This document shows positions 9,997 to 22,343 of a stretch of DNA of 64,000 bases, in pieces. A program made the position numbers and the translations under genes. The notes under the pieces are model-generated. The model was not told the DNA's origin, made no database searches, and saw only the letters and a list, made by a program, of their open reading frames with translations. Numbering within the stretch: the first letter of the stretch is position 1; every line of letters begins with the position of its first letter. Source of the DNA: Meconema thalassinum (taxonomy: Eukaryota; Arthropoda; Insecta; Orthoptera; Tettigoniidae); the NCBI GenBank assembly GCA_946902985.2, contig OX336397.1, forward strand, positions 154,683,890-154,747,889, in the 5' to 3' direction.

Positions 9997-12880
9997 ATCG
10001 CCCCTGATATAAATAATTTAAAATAAAATGTAACATTATTTATATCACTACACATCCTACACAAATGAATACAAATTTAAATATTAATACCCCCATAACG
10101 ACAACATACAAATAATACCCTTCAACAATACATAAAAATATACAAGAACATACTCTTTTCACTTTACATATTTGTACTATCATTTCTCATTCTTCCAAAT
10201 GTTCATAATGTTCATTCTTCTTTATATATGTTGTAAAAAAAATATACATATAAAATGCCCTTCACTTTTATTTTTGACATATATGTCAACGCTGCACTCG
10301 TTTATATTTCGGTGATCGTATGCATGACATACAATTTTGGCTTCATCTCTTTTGTACGTAGTTTTTGTATATCAGTCTGGCGTAGAAGTACATTGTTGTA
10401 ATACCAGCTGATTAACCCATAATAACTATTACAGCACACGATAATAGGATGCAAACAATACAATATTCCTTTCGTCTCTTTAAAGGGATTACTCAAATGC
10501 AGTAAAATTTCAATAATTGAAGAAAAAAATAACTTAGCAAGATACATAAGGCAATTCCAATTTCAGTGCATATGTCATACCTGTAAATATTTCCCCAAAT
10601 ACATAATGACATCGAAATACCTTAAAGCATTTATTAAACAGTTCACTTAAATATCCAAGTTACTACTCACCTGCCTTCGTGGCTTAATTCTTTCTTAGGC
10701 CACGGCCGCCTCCTTCCAAATTAATACTTCCTAAGTCTCCACGACTTCTTAACTTCTCATAAAACCATAATTCCTCTTTACTACTTCTCGAAAACAATAA
10801 CTTGGATTTTTCAAAATCACAAATAAACATAAAATCTGACTTCTCGTTCATCTTATAAAATTTAACTTAGTGTCGAGATATCTTTACTCTATCGTCATTC
10901 ATACCTACAACAACAAAATGATTAAGACTCGGACAAAATACTACTCAATAAACCTGAATTACGTATATCACTAAACTATTTCACAAAAACACATGACAAA
11001 CTCCTCGGAATAAATATTTCGTTCCACAAAATATTAATGCTCTTATACTTTGAACTTAGTCTAATTATGATTTGACTTTTTGCTGAATACCTAAAAACCC
11101 CCCTTAGTTTTCTCTCAAAACTCTTAATTAAGTACCGTGTCCTCCAAACACCACTTCCTACTTGTTCTGACCGCCTGGACTATAGCTCACTCTTGCTATA
11201 CCAGAATCTCTCAAAACTCATCGTGACTTCACACGTCACATACAAAAACTTCCCCTATTCGTGGTATAATCCCACTTCTTCTTACTGTTACAGGTCACCT
11301 CTTACTGACCAATAACACATTAAATTTCAGCTAAAAAAAATCTTACATGCTTCGACTAACTCCTTGGAATAATAACATCACCCTTTGCTTTCCTAACTAT
11401 TGTCTTCCTAAAATAATGACAGTGTTCCAGTTGACAGTCAATAACACCGACACTTCTAATTAGCAAATATTCTCCCATAATCACTTCATAAAGCAAGTCG
11501 TGAGTTATAACACAGTTCAGACACTCTCTTCTCTATCAAATTAAATGCGTAAATTACACCTGCCTTTAATTGAAACTTCATTATTACCCCTTAGGTATAC
11601 ACTTATCTTACTAACTTACTCTTGTCTTCAAAAATATAAACTTCTCTTTACTAACTCCGTATGACATAAATAAAACTTTAATTTCTCGTCTACTAAAAAA
11701 AAATGATTTATCTTTAAAATCCTCAAAACATCGAATTATAACAAATTCCTTTCACTTCTAGAAAATATTATGTCAACCTTTTAATTATAATTATTATCTT
11801 TACTTTTACCTGTGTAGGACAACAATCTACCACATAATTAATTCGTTAGTAACTTTTTACTACAAAGTGGTTTAGCTCGATAACAAGCCTTGTAATATCT
11901 TTAAAACGTGCGTAACTGTAACAAAAACTTGGACCATCTTACCTTTGTAATCTCTTATTACCTTGTGTGCATACAACCATATATACTTAAAAAAACTCCC
12001 AACATTAACTTCACGTAGTCCCGTAGACACCATAAAAAATCTCATTGCTCAACGGAATATACCTCGCTGACCTACTTCATCCTCCAAAACCTTCTTAAAA
12101 CTTAATTTGGCATCTTACCAAAACTTCCTCCATTATAACTCCATTTGGCATCTTACCAAAACTTAAAACCACATTGCTCAACGGCATTACCTTCGTTGGC
12201 CTACTACTTCAAACTCACGTCCATTTACGTGAAAATACACACATACACACACACACATATCTGTCACCAAGTAAGTTACCAGATGTCCTAATTAATTACT
12301 ACTTCCTTATTTCAACCCGATGTTGGTTAATTCATACAACGCATTACCATTAACAATTCTAAACCACTTCTAAATTTCTCAAAATATATCCACTGATAAC
12401 CTCGCTGTCCTAAAAATGAAACTTCTTTATTAAATCAATACTTAATTCTTCAACTCTTTCGTTTTTATTACCACTGTACCACATCATCTTCACTCACTTT
12501 TGAATTAAATCTTCATTACCATTATATTCATAATTATGGTTGCCATAATAATTATTACTTTCTTTCGATTACTTACCTATGTAATAACCTTCCTACTTTT
12601 AAAATTTAATTCTCACTTCATCCTACTTACCTGCAGTTTAAGGACCTACATTCAACTTACCTGAATTGCTCAATAGCACGACAACCTCTGTCTTCAAAAT
12701 TAAATGATTTTAGTCAATCTCAATCAATAAGCGTAGGCACTACGCGCCCCTTACCATCCTAACTTTACGACTGAATTAAAATTACACACAGCAGGTTTCT
12801 CATCTACCTCTGTTAAATCATATTAAACTTCTTTATTAATATTTAAGTCATACGGAACAGTAACTATCGTTAATATAAAT
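9997..12880 (-). other. Long 3' noncoding body of family H copy 1
   Basis: About 2.9 kb between the ORF stop and the 3' LTR. It aligns with 34760-37723 and 41141-44105 in the tandem copies. The only notable ORF is a small one at 10302-10547 (minus), with a hydrophobic N-terminus and starting MYLAKLFFSS; its start codon is not kept in the tandem copies. The end next to the LTR (minus: TATCAGGGGCGAT) is a short, imperfect polypurine-like tract. Confidence 0.6.
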
Positions 12881-14293
12881 TTACATCACTACGTTCTCTG
12901 GCATTTCACAGTTCTTACCGCATTCATCTTCAATTCTATCTCTTTCTATAATCCCTTTTTCTTCTTTCCTTCTAGCATTAGCTTCTACTTCCTCTGTACT
13001 ATATTCATCCATAGTAACACAGTACTTCGGCTTTCCCCCTCTCACTTCCCCAAGTCTGGCTAATTCAGTACGCCACTGCACCTCATATGCTTTCTTTCTC
13101 TCTTTCATTCTGATTTCTTTTTCCTCTAACAACTTAATTCTCTTCTCTTTCATTTTACTTCTAAAATATCTACCTACATGTCTTCCCTTCACTTCTCCAC
13201 TACTAATATTTAATTTTCTCTTTAGCCGTTGCCCATTGCTTCTCCTCTTATCTATCTCTCTCCTCCTCTTAACCTGTTTACTAATTATGTTCTTCTGACT
13301 ATGACTTAACGCACGCTTCTCTGCCACTAATAATTTCATATTAACTTCCTCTATCACAGGACTAAATTCTTCCCTAGTTTGCCTATCTAATTTATCTATG
13401 ATTGTCTGCATCTTAATCTCTTGGGTGCTTAGTACTTTCTTTATCTTACCTACTTCTATCCCTATCTTTTCTCTCATCTTCTTCACTTCTTTTTCGCTAC
13501 ATTCTATAGTCTCTTCTGTAGCTGTCCTGCTTTCATCTATCATCTCCGCTGATTGCTGTTCCTTACCTAAGCTACTTTCATCTATGTCTAGCATCTCTAC
13601 CAACTCTACTATGTTTTCTCCTATTATATCCGCTAACTGCTGTTCATCATCTATAATTTCTTCTACAGCTATCCTGCTTTCATCTAAAATCTCCTCTGAC
13701 ACTAATCTGCTTTCACCTACAATCTCCTCCAACTCTACTATGCTTTCTTCTACTATCTCCTTTGACTCTACTCTACTTTCACCTACAATCTCCTCCAACT
13801 CTACTATGTTTTCTTCAACTATCTCCTCTGACTCTAATCTACTTTCACCTACAATCTCCTCCAACTCTACTATGCTTTCTTCTACTATCTCCTCTGACTC
13901 TAATCTGATTTCACCTACAATATCCCCTGATTCCAATTTGCTTTCACCTAAACTCCCGTCTGACTCTAATCTGATTTCACCTAAAATCTCCGCTATTTGC
14001 CGTTCCTCACCTAAGATCTCCTCCGATTCCAATCTGTTTTCTTCTACAATCTCCACTGACTCTAATCTGTTTTGAACTACAATTTCTTCTACCTCCAATC
14101 TGCTTTCACCTCCAATCTGCTTTCTCATCCATTTCTGATGTTCTCTATTTGAGTTCTCTCTTCTTTCCTGACGTTCTCTATCAAATTTATCAAACATCTT
14201 CCTACTCTCCTGATTTTGTCTTTTTATCTCCCTCATGATATCAGCTAATGAGATTTCAGGGACCTCTACAGACTTCTCTTTCTTATCTGCCAT
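12881..14293 (-). CDS. Coiled-coil Gag-like protein of family H, long hendecad form
   Basis: A 470-residue protein from the ATG at 14293. The frame is open 14 codons further upstream, but only from a GTG. It opens with MADKKEKSVEVPEISLAD, then a charged helix. About 18 tandem 11-residue units of the type EEIVGESRLES fill roughly residues 60-270, a pattern typical of straight or right-handed coiled coils. A conserved block follows (ECSEKEVKKMREK, IDKLDRQTREEFSPVIEEVN), then a strongly basic stretch (KQVKRRREIDKRRSNGQ), then a charged tail. No CA fold, CCHC knuckle, protease or polymerase motif is visible. The last 200 residues are nearly the same as in the 668-residue versions at 32753 and 39134; the N-terminal acidic tract and 25-residue repeats of those are missing here. 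Probably a structural, RNA-binding or partner-binding protein; function unknown. Confidence 0.75.
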   Translation of the reverse strand: MADKKEKSVEVPEISLADIMREIKRQNQESRKMFDKFDRERQERRENSNREHQKWMRKQIGGESRLEVEEIVVQNRLESVEIVEENRLESEEILGEERQIAEILGEIRLESDGSLGESKLESGDIVGEIRLESEEIVEESIVELEEIVGESRLESEEIVEENIVELEEIVGESRVESKEIVEESIVELEEIVGESRLVSEEILDESRIAVEEIIDDEQQLADIIGENIVELVEMLDIDESSLGKEQQSAEMIDESRTATEETIECSEKEVKKMREKIGIEVGKIKKVLSTQEIKMQTIIDKLDRQTREEFSPVIEEVNMKLLVAEKRALSHSQKNIISKQVKRRREIDKRRSNGQRLKRKLNISSGEVKGRHVGRYFRSKMKEKRIKLLEEKEIRMKERKKAYEVQWRTELARLGEVRGGKPKYCVTMDEYSTEEVEANARRKEEKGIIERDRIEDECGKNCEMPENVVM

Positions 14294-14416
14294 CTCGAAG
14301 TACACCGTATAAAAATTAGCCCTTCCAAAATTCACTCACTTCACTGTCCCCCAAAAGCACTGACAATTTGCACTGAAATTATACACTCCTTTCCTAAATA
14401 CCGAATGGTTTTCGTG

Positions 14417-14434
14417 TCCTACTTTGTGGCGCCA
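14417..14434 (-). promoter_or_regulatory. Primer binding site, family H copy 1
   Basis: On the minus strand two T residues follow the LTR, then TGGCGCCACAAAGTAGGA. The TGG start pairs with a tRNA CCA end. The same sequence occurs at 32610 and 38991. The tRNA species was not determined. Confidence 0.65.
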
Positions 14435-14436
14435 AA

Positions 14437-15728
14437 TGTAACATTTTTAATGAGTTAACTAAACGTGGTGATGACTATTGTGGTTCATTAATACAAACAT
14501 GATAAGAATATATAAATACACTGTGGTGTGACCTTACCTGCGATAGTATAATATAATAAGTTGTTGTTGAGCGCCAGATTCCTATTTAAGACAGTGAATC
14601 GAAATTTATTGATTTAACCTCGGCTATCAGCAGTAGAGTCGAGACCACTTACCCGGGCCGTAGTGTAACTGAGTTAACTAACCATTCAGTATTTATTTAT
14701 AAGGAGTAGTTGAATTTTGCCTATAGTATGTGCTAACTACAAGAAAAGTTACTGTCATGAAGTTAAAGAAAATGAATTTATTATATGCAAAAACAAAATA
14801 CTAATAGTTACAAAAAAAGAATTTAATTTACCAACTGCGGTTTAATTATTAAAAAGAAAATGAACATATAAAATGAATTGAAAGTTAAAGGCTTGACTCT
14901 AAATTGAAAATAGAGACGGAAGTAATAATTGTTTATGCTCACCAACTTGCAGCTTTGTCATATTGAACGTTATAACAGATAACCTTAATGTTCCTTCTCA
15001 TATTCAAAAAAATGTTGTAGTATGTCATAAGATACAGCATACTACGTTCCACTGTGTTGCCATCTCTAGATTAATTGTAGTATTCAACTATAAGCCATGG
15101 TCAGCTTATATATATATTGTGTCAACATCGTGGTTATTATGTCGAGACATGATGTATGCTAGAGCAGTCGGTGGACCTCTGTCGCTGTTCTGCCACTAAT
15201 GAGTGGTCGTTCACTAATGACTCTGTAGATGCGAGTGTGCGGTTATATCTTCCTTGTCACGTGGTAGTAAGCAGCCCCCACTTCATAGTCAAGTCACCCC
15301 TTCTACCTGGGGCTTGTCCATTCATTGATGCGTACCTACATTAGAAACTGGCGTGTTGTTGCACCATGAGTGAAATATAATGTTCCATTGCTTCTCGAAG
15401 GAACTAGATTGTGCGCACGTGATGGTTACTCATATTGGGTTTCATAGCATCTCGAAAATGACGCAGTTTGCCGTGGTGTAATTATTACTACGTCGTTCAG
15501 TTTGTGACGCATTGGGTTGATCCTATTTGGCAATCTTGTTGCATTATATATTTTACTTCGTCTCTTTACAAATAATTGTTAATAAAAATATTTCTGACTA
15601 TAATAATAAAACCCGCTTACAATTATCTGATATAAAAATCATCTCATGGATGTTCTAGTTAATAATAATAACATGATAATAAATGAATAACCCTTTAAAT
15701 ATAACAGCTATGGGATCGAATCGTTACA
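14437..15728 (-). repeat. 5' LTR of family H copy 1
   Basis: 1,292 bp, ending TTACA next to the PBS. Expected to carry the promoter. I could not place a TATA box or poly(A) signal confidently in such AT-rich sequence. Confidence 0.92.
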
Positions 15729-16146
15729 GTGGGTCATATCAAAAATTCTTTCAGACAAAAGTTTTAGGTAATTATTGGAGGAATATTGTCCATTTTGTGC
15801 GGTTTTGATATTGTGCCTATTAACAGAGATATGATTAATGTTTCCCGAAAAACCCACTTTTTCCCACCCCTTTGGTCAATGGTTGGTGCTATCAAAAAAC
15901 TTATTTGACATAAATTTTTGGCACTTATCCGACACATATTATGAACTTTGAAGGGATTCGATATTTCATGTATTAAGAGAGTTATAGCGATATTTCACTT
16001 TTTCGAAAAAAGCCCCCCATTTTTACCCCCTTTGACCGATTTTGCCCATTAACGAACTCGACCGAGATTTTATAGGGATACATATTATGTAAAAAATTCA
16101 AAGAGATTGGTGCAAAATTACGGCAGTTATCGTGCACAAGAAACTG

Positions 16147-16198
<52 letters not shown>

Positions 16199-16340
16199 TA
16201 CATAAATTATATATAAACATTTGAACTGACGGTGGTTTTGGGGTCTGGGGGATGTGAAACGCGAAGATATGTCGAAATTTTCCGGAAGTCGAAACATGGG
16301 ACCCATTGCAATAGTTAGCTTTCTAAAGAAATCTACCTAA
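15729..16340. repeat. Tandem duplication, copy 2, right part
   Basis: Resumes GTGGGTCATATCAAAAATTC after the LTR and follows copy 1 (7735-8320) to AGAAATCTACCTAA. It contains an expanded (TA)n tract at about 16148-16191, where copy 1 has only a short TATACATATATATAC. Confidence 0.85.
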
Positions 16341-16472
16341 CAGATAGCACACACTAATACAGTCATCACAATTAACACCGGTTATCAGACAGATTCTACA
16401 CACACCCAAAGTACACGGGGCTACATGACCGCGTTGTCGCAGCCCCTAAACTGAAGAACCAACCAACCATCA
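16341..16472 (+). mobile_element. SINE-A 3' module with AACC tail
   Basis: Same as 1549-1681: GATAGCACACACTAATAC through TACACGGGGCTACATGACCG to AACCAACCAACC. The head and body are absent. It directly follows the duplication. Confidence 0.75.
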
Positions 16473-16675
16473 TTAGTACAATTTCACTCTCAAGTCAGAT
16501 TCAACAGCAAGATGACAAAGACTATCCCTTCTTTTTAATCACCATTGCCAATGTGCAACAATAATAACTTAACGATTAATGCCCAAGCAGTTTTATACAG
16601 ATTTCCAGATATTCTGCCACCCTGGGCCACATTACTTACGGAAAGTGAACATGAAACATTCTCCACATCTCCAGT
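16473..16675. other. Unassigned flank of the nested hAT
   Basis: A minus-strand frame at 16535-16717 is open for about 60 codons, but it runs into the transposon end and shows no known motif. It resumes after the nest at 25702. No gene is claimed. Confidence 0.25.
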
Positions 16676-17506
16676 ATTACAAGCAGGCCCCGGGCTATAA
16701 ACGGGCATACTGGGCATTTGCCCAGGGCGCCAAATTTTAGGGGGCGCCGAAATTTAGGTGACGCTGAACGCAGAAAAAGGTTGATCCAACAATCCCAACA
16801 TTAAAAATAAATATGACATGGAAATCTTTAAAAATTAGGATAAAATAACTATTATTTACGTGAATATAAAATAAAAGTAATATTAAATATCAAATACATT
16901 TGTAGTATTTATGTTTAATCATGATTAGGCCTATATTATTCATGGACAGACAGACAGCAAACTAAATTCTGTATTGTTAGTGTTTTGAAAAATACGTAAT
17001 CCTTAGCACATACTTTTCTGACATAAATAAATTTGCAAAGTTAAAAGCCAGAAAAAATCTTTGATTTGAAATGTTTCTGTATACTGTATTGTACTTTTAA
17101 AATTTAACTTTTGAATTTGTAATCTTGGGGTTTAGTGTGATTAATGTATCAATAAATGGCTACAACATTTATGAACGACTTACTTTTCTTATTATTTCCT
17201 GTGATACAATATTAGTAACGTAGTTGTTTGAAGAAAAAAAAAACATTGCATACGACTGTTTATGTTCGACGATAATTAGTGTAACTATTTTATGTTCGAA
17301 CATAAATATTCATAAATATCTGTCGAGATTTCGCCAGTTTTATGTACTGAACAGAGCGCATGAGACGCATAGAATGCCTTGTATTTGACCATGGCCTCCT
17401 CGATGACACTAGGCCACGCAGTGAAATTTTAATTAGAATTCCGTGGAACTCAGCGCAGCTGCGATGTTATCCTTATCTAATTGGTCAAACAACTGTTTCT
17501 TGAGCT

Positions 17507-18962
17507 TGTAATGGTAATTAGTGCCCCATGTTGGTAGTGTCAAATGTAATGGTTTCTACAGCCCTCACTTTGAGCGACAAGTGTAACGTTTTGCTAGCCC
17601 CTAACTGTTGGGAGATAAATGTAACTGTTTACCTTTGCCTAAGCTATGTTGTTTTAATGGGCGCCAAGACTTCAACGCAATGCTGAAATCTAAATTTGTA
17701 TTTAACAACGTCTAGCTCTGGTAGAACACCTTCAAGAATCTAATCACTCAGATCGTGGTATGATTTGATCATTAACCCAACAAACAATTGTATCAGGAGA
17801 AGGAATTGGTCTATATCTAATGCTACCTACTGAAAGCAAAGATTGCATTGTAAAAGAAATGAATTTATTATATAAAACAAGTATAGCAAAATTAATAATA
17901 ATAATAAGCTTCAAATTTAAATTGGAGCGTTGCGATTTTAATATTACCGATAGAAAATTACGTGAAAACGGAGTCTGATAAATTGATTTTACTCTTATTT
18001 CCAAGCTATGAAGTTACTGAATTATGAAATATAAAACAAAGAAAAATGAGAGATTGCGTATTTCCGCGTCATTTGCGCTTACCACTGGAAATTGCTAAAG
18101 CATTTCCCTCGTACTGGATGATGGTGTGTGCTTCCCACAGTCTCCTGGACGTCGCCATCTTCTTCGTTATTTGATGATATTCTGGTAGATTAGATAATTC
18201 TATGGTCCGTACCTCGGACCCAAACACTCGTATAACTACACTGGTTAAGTTTCACAAAGATAGTCGCTAACTCCACTGAACATCGGAGCGACTCCCGCGT
18301 GAACCATACTCGTTAAGTTCTACACAGATAGTCCACGTTCCACGGAACATAAGAGCGACTCTCGCGTATAACCACACTCGGCAAGAACTACACAGATTGT
18401 CCTCGTTTCACGGCGCGTCGAACGATATATCCACACGTTGGCTCCCCCACCATGGTACCGTCTTCCAGCTTACGATGTCTCCACTGATTGGCTGAGCACG
18501 CCGCTACTTCCCCTCCTCTGGTTCATTACACACGGCGCGCGAGAGGGAGAAGTCGTTTTCCGTTCCAACAATTCGCCTCTTCTAGACGCTGCAACTCCGC
18601 TTGCGTAATACTTCTCGACAGGAATCAGCTTGTACTTGAATTCCCAGTGAGTCATGTCTCTCAATATATCCTAACTGACGAAAACTCCGTAAAATTCCGC
18701 AATCACATAATTTTCTATGATATTGTCGTTCGTAATAATTTGCTTGATAGCGTTTTCTAAGACAGAGAAAACCTATCTGTATGCTTATAATTTTTATAAA
18801 ATGCTCCGAAAATATCTAAATAATAATTATAATAAATTAATAATAATAATAAATTATCATGAAAAATTCTCTTGGCTGAACAATTTGCCGCGTAAATAAA
18901 TATAGAATGGCTTCCTACTGACTTATGCCAGTTGCATAAAACCCCTCGAAAAACACGTTACA
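17507..18962 (-). repeat. 3' LTR of the gypsy element
   Basis: 1,456 bp. On the minus strand it begins TGTAACGTG and ends ACCATTACA. The adjoining internal end on the minus strand reads CCGAGGCGAATA, a weak polypurine tract. Confidence 0.93.
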
Positions 18963-20022
18963 TATTCGCCTCGGATCATCGGATGATTTACCGTGACGAC
19001 GGTCCATTATCCGATTATCCCAGACACGTTAATAAACCCCATCCAAAATACATATTACATAAATGAAATCACCCTAAATTACAGATATATACACTCATAT
19101 TTTTTCTTCACGCACTTTGCGTCAAAGTTTGTTGTCACTATGGATTGCACTTTGCAACCAGTCCAATGTTTTACATATAGAGTAGTGTTCCACGGATATT
19201 TCCGCCTCTCAAATTGCTCTATGTTGGAGAAATAGACATAATTAATGTGTGAGCACTATGTATTTACGATGTCATATCACACGCATTGAAGGTGTTCTGA
19301 TATATTTATATCACCATAGAACTTCCTAATTCCACTGGAGGTTCCTTCCTTATTGTGAAATTAATCCCACTTATCACTGAGCACACGATCACACTATTGT
19401 GGCAGCGCCTCGTGACCATAATACTTAATCTCTCTTTAAAGTAGATTAAATTAATATTGACTTCTGAAAAAAAAACAGTAAATGCGCATTACATATAACA
19501 CCAAATATTTCTGTGCCGTAATCGCCCTGTCTTGTTAAGTTCCCGTAGACCATATTCTACTTAGTACTAGTTCTCAACACAGACCCGTTCTCCTCACACA
19601 AATAATACCTTTGTACAAATTACCTTAAATTACACACTTACAAATCTTACATGGCGAGGCCGTAAACAGAAATCACGTGTGCTGATATGTATGAGTTTCA
19701 TGAAGGACTGTCTCGCATTCTGATGGCCCATCTTTTGCCTCGTGGACGCCTTAAGCAAAAATACCCTGTTCAAGCGCTCACCCATCTCTTGGAGGCAAAT
19801 GGGAATTCACCAGCGCTACCAAATTCTGGCCTTGGTGTATCGAGACATTTTAGTGCTCAAGAGCATCCGATAATCCCGTCATATTTCCCTGTACCTTAAA
19901 AACTCTCATTTACTTACATACTACCCCCTCTGATACGCCTGCCTTGAAGACCAGATCTTCCACGCACCAAATACCACACTTACTCATTTGATAGGCTGGC
20001 TCGCCAGCTAAACATCCTCACT
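18963..20022 (-). other. Region between gypsy pol and 3' LTR
   Basis: About 1.06 kb with no env-like or other supported gene. The plus-strand ORF at 19687-19899 is short and antisense to the element. It is probably 3' untranslated sequence. Confidence 0.5.
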
Positions 20023-22343
20023 TTATGACACATATTTTCGTAGACTATGTATATTATACGTCCCGTATAATCTGTTTCCCCCACTATTCTCCAGCACATA
20101 TGCTGTTTTCCCAATACGTTTGGAAACTATAAATGTTTCTGCGTCACCTGCTCCCAACCTTGCAAGTGGCTCCCTTAAATGAACGTCATCACGTTGCTCT
20201 ACTAGCATATTTCTCAGTGTCTGTAACGATGCCCTGTTGCTACGGTCCACACATGCACTTATTAAAATACCGTCCTCTGCTTTAACCACAGGATAATCCC
20301 TACATAAATTAGTGTCCCTCGATAGCATGTCTGCAAGAATGTTATCTTTACCTTTAATATATTTTACTGTGAATTCGTATTCCTGCAGAGCAAGAATCCA
20401 CCTACTAACTCTGTTAGAACTGAGTTTACAAGTCCTCATATACAGTAATGCATGGTGATCTGTGTGGATCTCAAATTTCCCCCCTACTAAATACATTCTA
20501 AATTTCCCTAAACTGAAAACAATACCTAAAAGCTCTAACTCAGTAATCGTGTATCTTTTCTCTGCTGCTGTCAGTCCTCGCGAGGCTAAAGATACAATGC
20601 ACAGATTACCCTCATCATCTTTCTGACATAATACTCCAGCAATGCCTATATGTGAAGCACCTGTCTTAACCACATATTCCTTATCTTTTAACGGATATTT
20701 CAGCACTACAGCTTTCTCAAAACCTTCCTTCAGCGCTCTAAAAGCCTGATCATGCTTGGACTCCCATCTCCACCGAGTCCCACTTTTAAGCAATTCCCTG
20801 AATGGTTCTACCAACCCTGAGTATTTAAGAACGAACCTCCTGAAAAAGTTGCAAATTCCCAGGTAAGTTTTTAACTGTTTAACATTCTGTGGCACCTCTG
20901 CGTTAAGTATCTTATTAACCCTACTTTCTTCTGGTGTTACACCTCTACTCGACACTCTATGACCTAAAAATGTCACTTCTGACTGACAGAATGACGACTT
21001 AGACAGCTTCAAAGTGAACCCTGCCTGATCTAACTTCTGAAAAACTATATCTAAATGACGTAGATGCTCCTCAAAACTGCGTGAACTAATTACCATATCA
21101 TCTATGTAAATAGTTACAAACTCTCCTGTGTCATCCCCTAATGCGATGTTTAAAGCCCTAATTAAAGCTGCTGAACTACTCTTTAACCCAAAAGGTGTGC
21201 TACAAAATTGATAAAGGTTATATTTATGACTAAAAGCTGTAAATGGTCTATCTTCGTACATAAGTGGCACTTGCCAAAAACTGGAACTCAAATCTACACA
21301 AGTGAAATACTTCTTCCCCTCAAATGTTTGCATTAATTCCTCTATTGACATAGATTTCAGCTGATCTGAACTAATTCTACTGTTAACCAAACGAGCGTCT
21401 AAACAAATACGAACAGTGCCGTCGGTCTTGGGTACCGTGATCAAAGAATTAACATATGGACTGTTCGAGTGCTCAATAATCCCATCTTCAAGCATCTGGT
21501 TAATTTGTGCCTCAACTGCACTCTGATAAGCGAAAGGTACAGGATATCTATGTCCTGTGAATACTGACCTATCAATAACGTTCAATGAATGTGTATAGCA
21601 ATTGGCCATACCAATGCGATCCTCAAAAACTCTCCTATTACACCATAACACATCATAGAGCCGAACACACTGTTCATCCTCTATATTTCCCTGAAATGCA
21701 GCCTCACGTAACGAGTCCTCTAGACTTCCGTTCGTAATCACACTGCCCACAAAACATGGAGAACCCCGCTCTACGGCTGGCGATATCTCATTTAAAGTAC
21801 AAATCACACCTACAATACTACTCCTCTGAATTTGGTCATTGAACGCTACTTCTACTTCAGAATCTCCCCATTTAAATTTCAAACTCCCTACATCATAACA
21901 TAAGTTACCAGACACTCTACTTAGCCACTCTGAACCCAAGATAACACTGAATACTAAATTTGGAATTACAAGGCAAATCTGCTTCTCTACATGATTATTA
22001 ATTTTAATGTCTACTAAAACTTGCTTAGAAATTACTTTAGACCTCTTCCCAACAGCTGTGATAACAAAAGTGCTTTTAATTGGCATCTCCTCAAAATTTA
22101 CTCCAGTTCCTTTCATTTTATCATAAAATGCACTACTTATGCAACTCTTCATACAACCACTATCAATTAAAACATCTGTGTACGCCTCGGACACGTTAAA
22201 TTTAACTATGGGGCTCTTACTAACCACTTCCTGAATAATACCTTCATCATTTAGTTCATGTAATAATTCATTTCTTACATTTAGGTCATAGGGTTCCTGT
22301 ATAATTGTATGGACAGGGCATGCTACAGACTGAGATTCTGACC
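20023..22343 (-). pseudogene. pol: Gypsy pol: protease-RT-RNase H, integrase core deleted
   Basis: A continuous frame; the 734 codons from 22227 begin at a GTG, so translation would come from a Gag-Pol fusion by frameshift. Residues (counted from 22227): protease with LIDSGC (22-24, DSG for the usual DTG) and VILGSEW (about 96-101); RT roughly 245-430, with VDLSSSFWQVP (311), TPFGLKSSSAA (345) and the active-site YIDD (374-377); RNase H about 505-640, with HTDHHALLY and ILADMLSR. Where family members have TDAS, this has KTGAS (521-525), so a catalytic aspartate is lost. After LVEQRDDVHLRE the frame passes straight to TAYVLENSGGNRLYGTY, a typical integrase C-terminal module. The zinc-binding and DDE core domains between them are absent. 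This gene could make cDNA poorly at best and could not integrate it. Confidence 0.9.

Larger units (their letters stand above)
8706..15728 (-). mobile_element. Family H LTR element, copy 1 (non-autonomous)
   Basis: A 7,023-bp element on the minus strand. Its two LTRs (8706-9996 and 14437-15728) begin TGTAACG and end TTACA, and they differ only by a 3-bp and a 4-bp indel and about one substitution, so the insertion is recent. GTGG lies on both sides (8702-8705, 15729-15732). The body holds a PBS beside the 5' LTR, one coiled-coil ORF (12881-14293), about 2.9 kb without other substantial ORFs, and a short G-rich tract beside the 3' LTR. No capsid, protease, reverse transcriptase, RNase H or integrase is present. 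Related in sequence to the tandem at 31343-45370, but with a different ORF architecture. Confidence 0.92.

Noticed and set aside
13398..14075. 225-codon Ser/Thr-rich plus-strand ORF opposite the H protein, and the 191-codon versions at 33667-34242 and 40048-40623
   Set aside because: They are antisense to the hendecad repeats and stay open because the 33-bp unit repeats without a stop in that frame. No homology features of their own.
16535..16717. Possible host exon, minus strand
   Set aside because: The frame includes hAT terminal sequence and shows no splice context or family motif that I recognise.
18470..18760. Overlapping 64- and 90-codon ORFs, repeated at 25007-25297
   Set aside because: They lie wholly in the gypsy LTRs, on opposite strands of the same DNA, and are duplicated only because the LTR is.
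19687..19899. 70-codon plus-strand ORF in the gypsy 3' region
   Set aside because: Antisense to the element, with no recognisable domain. An env gene was looked for on the minus strand here and not found.
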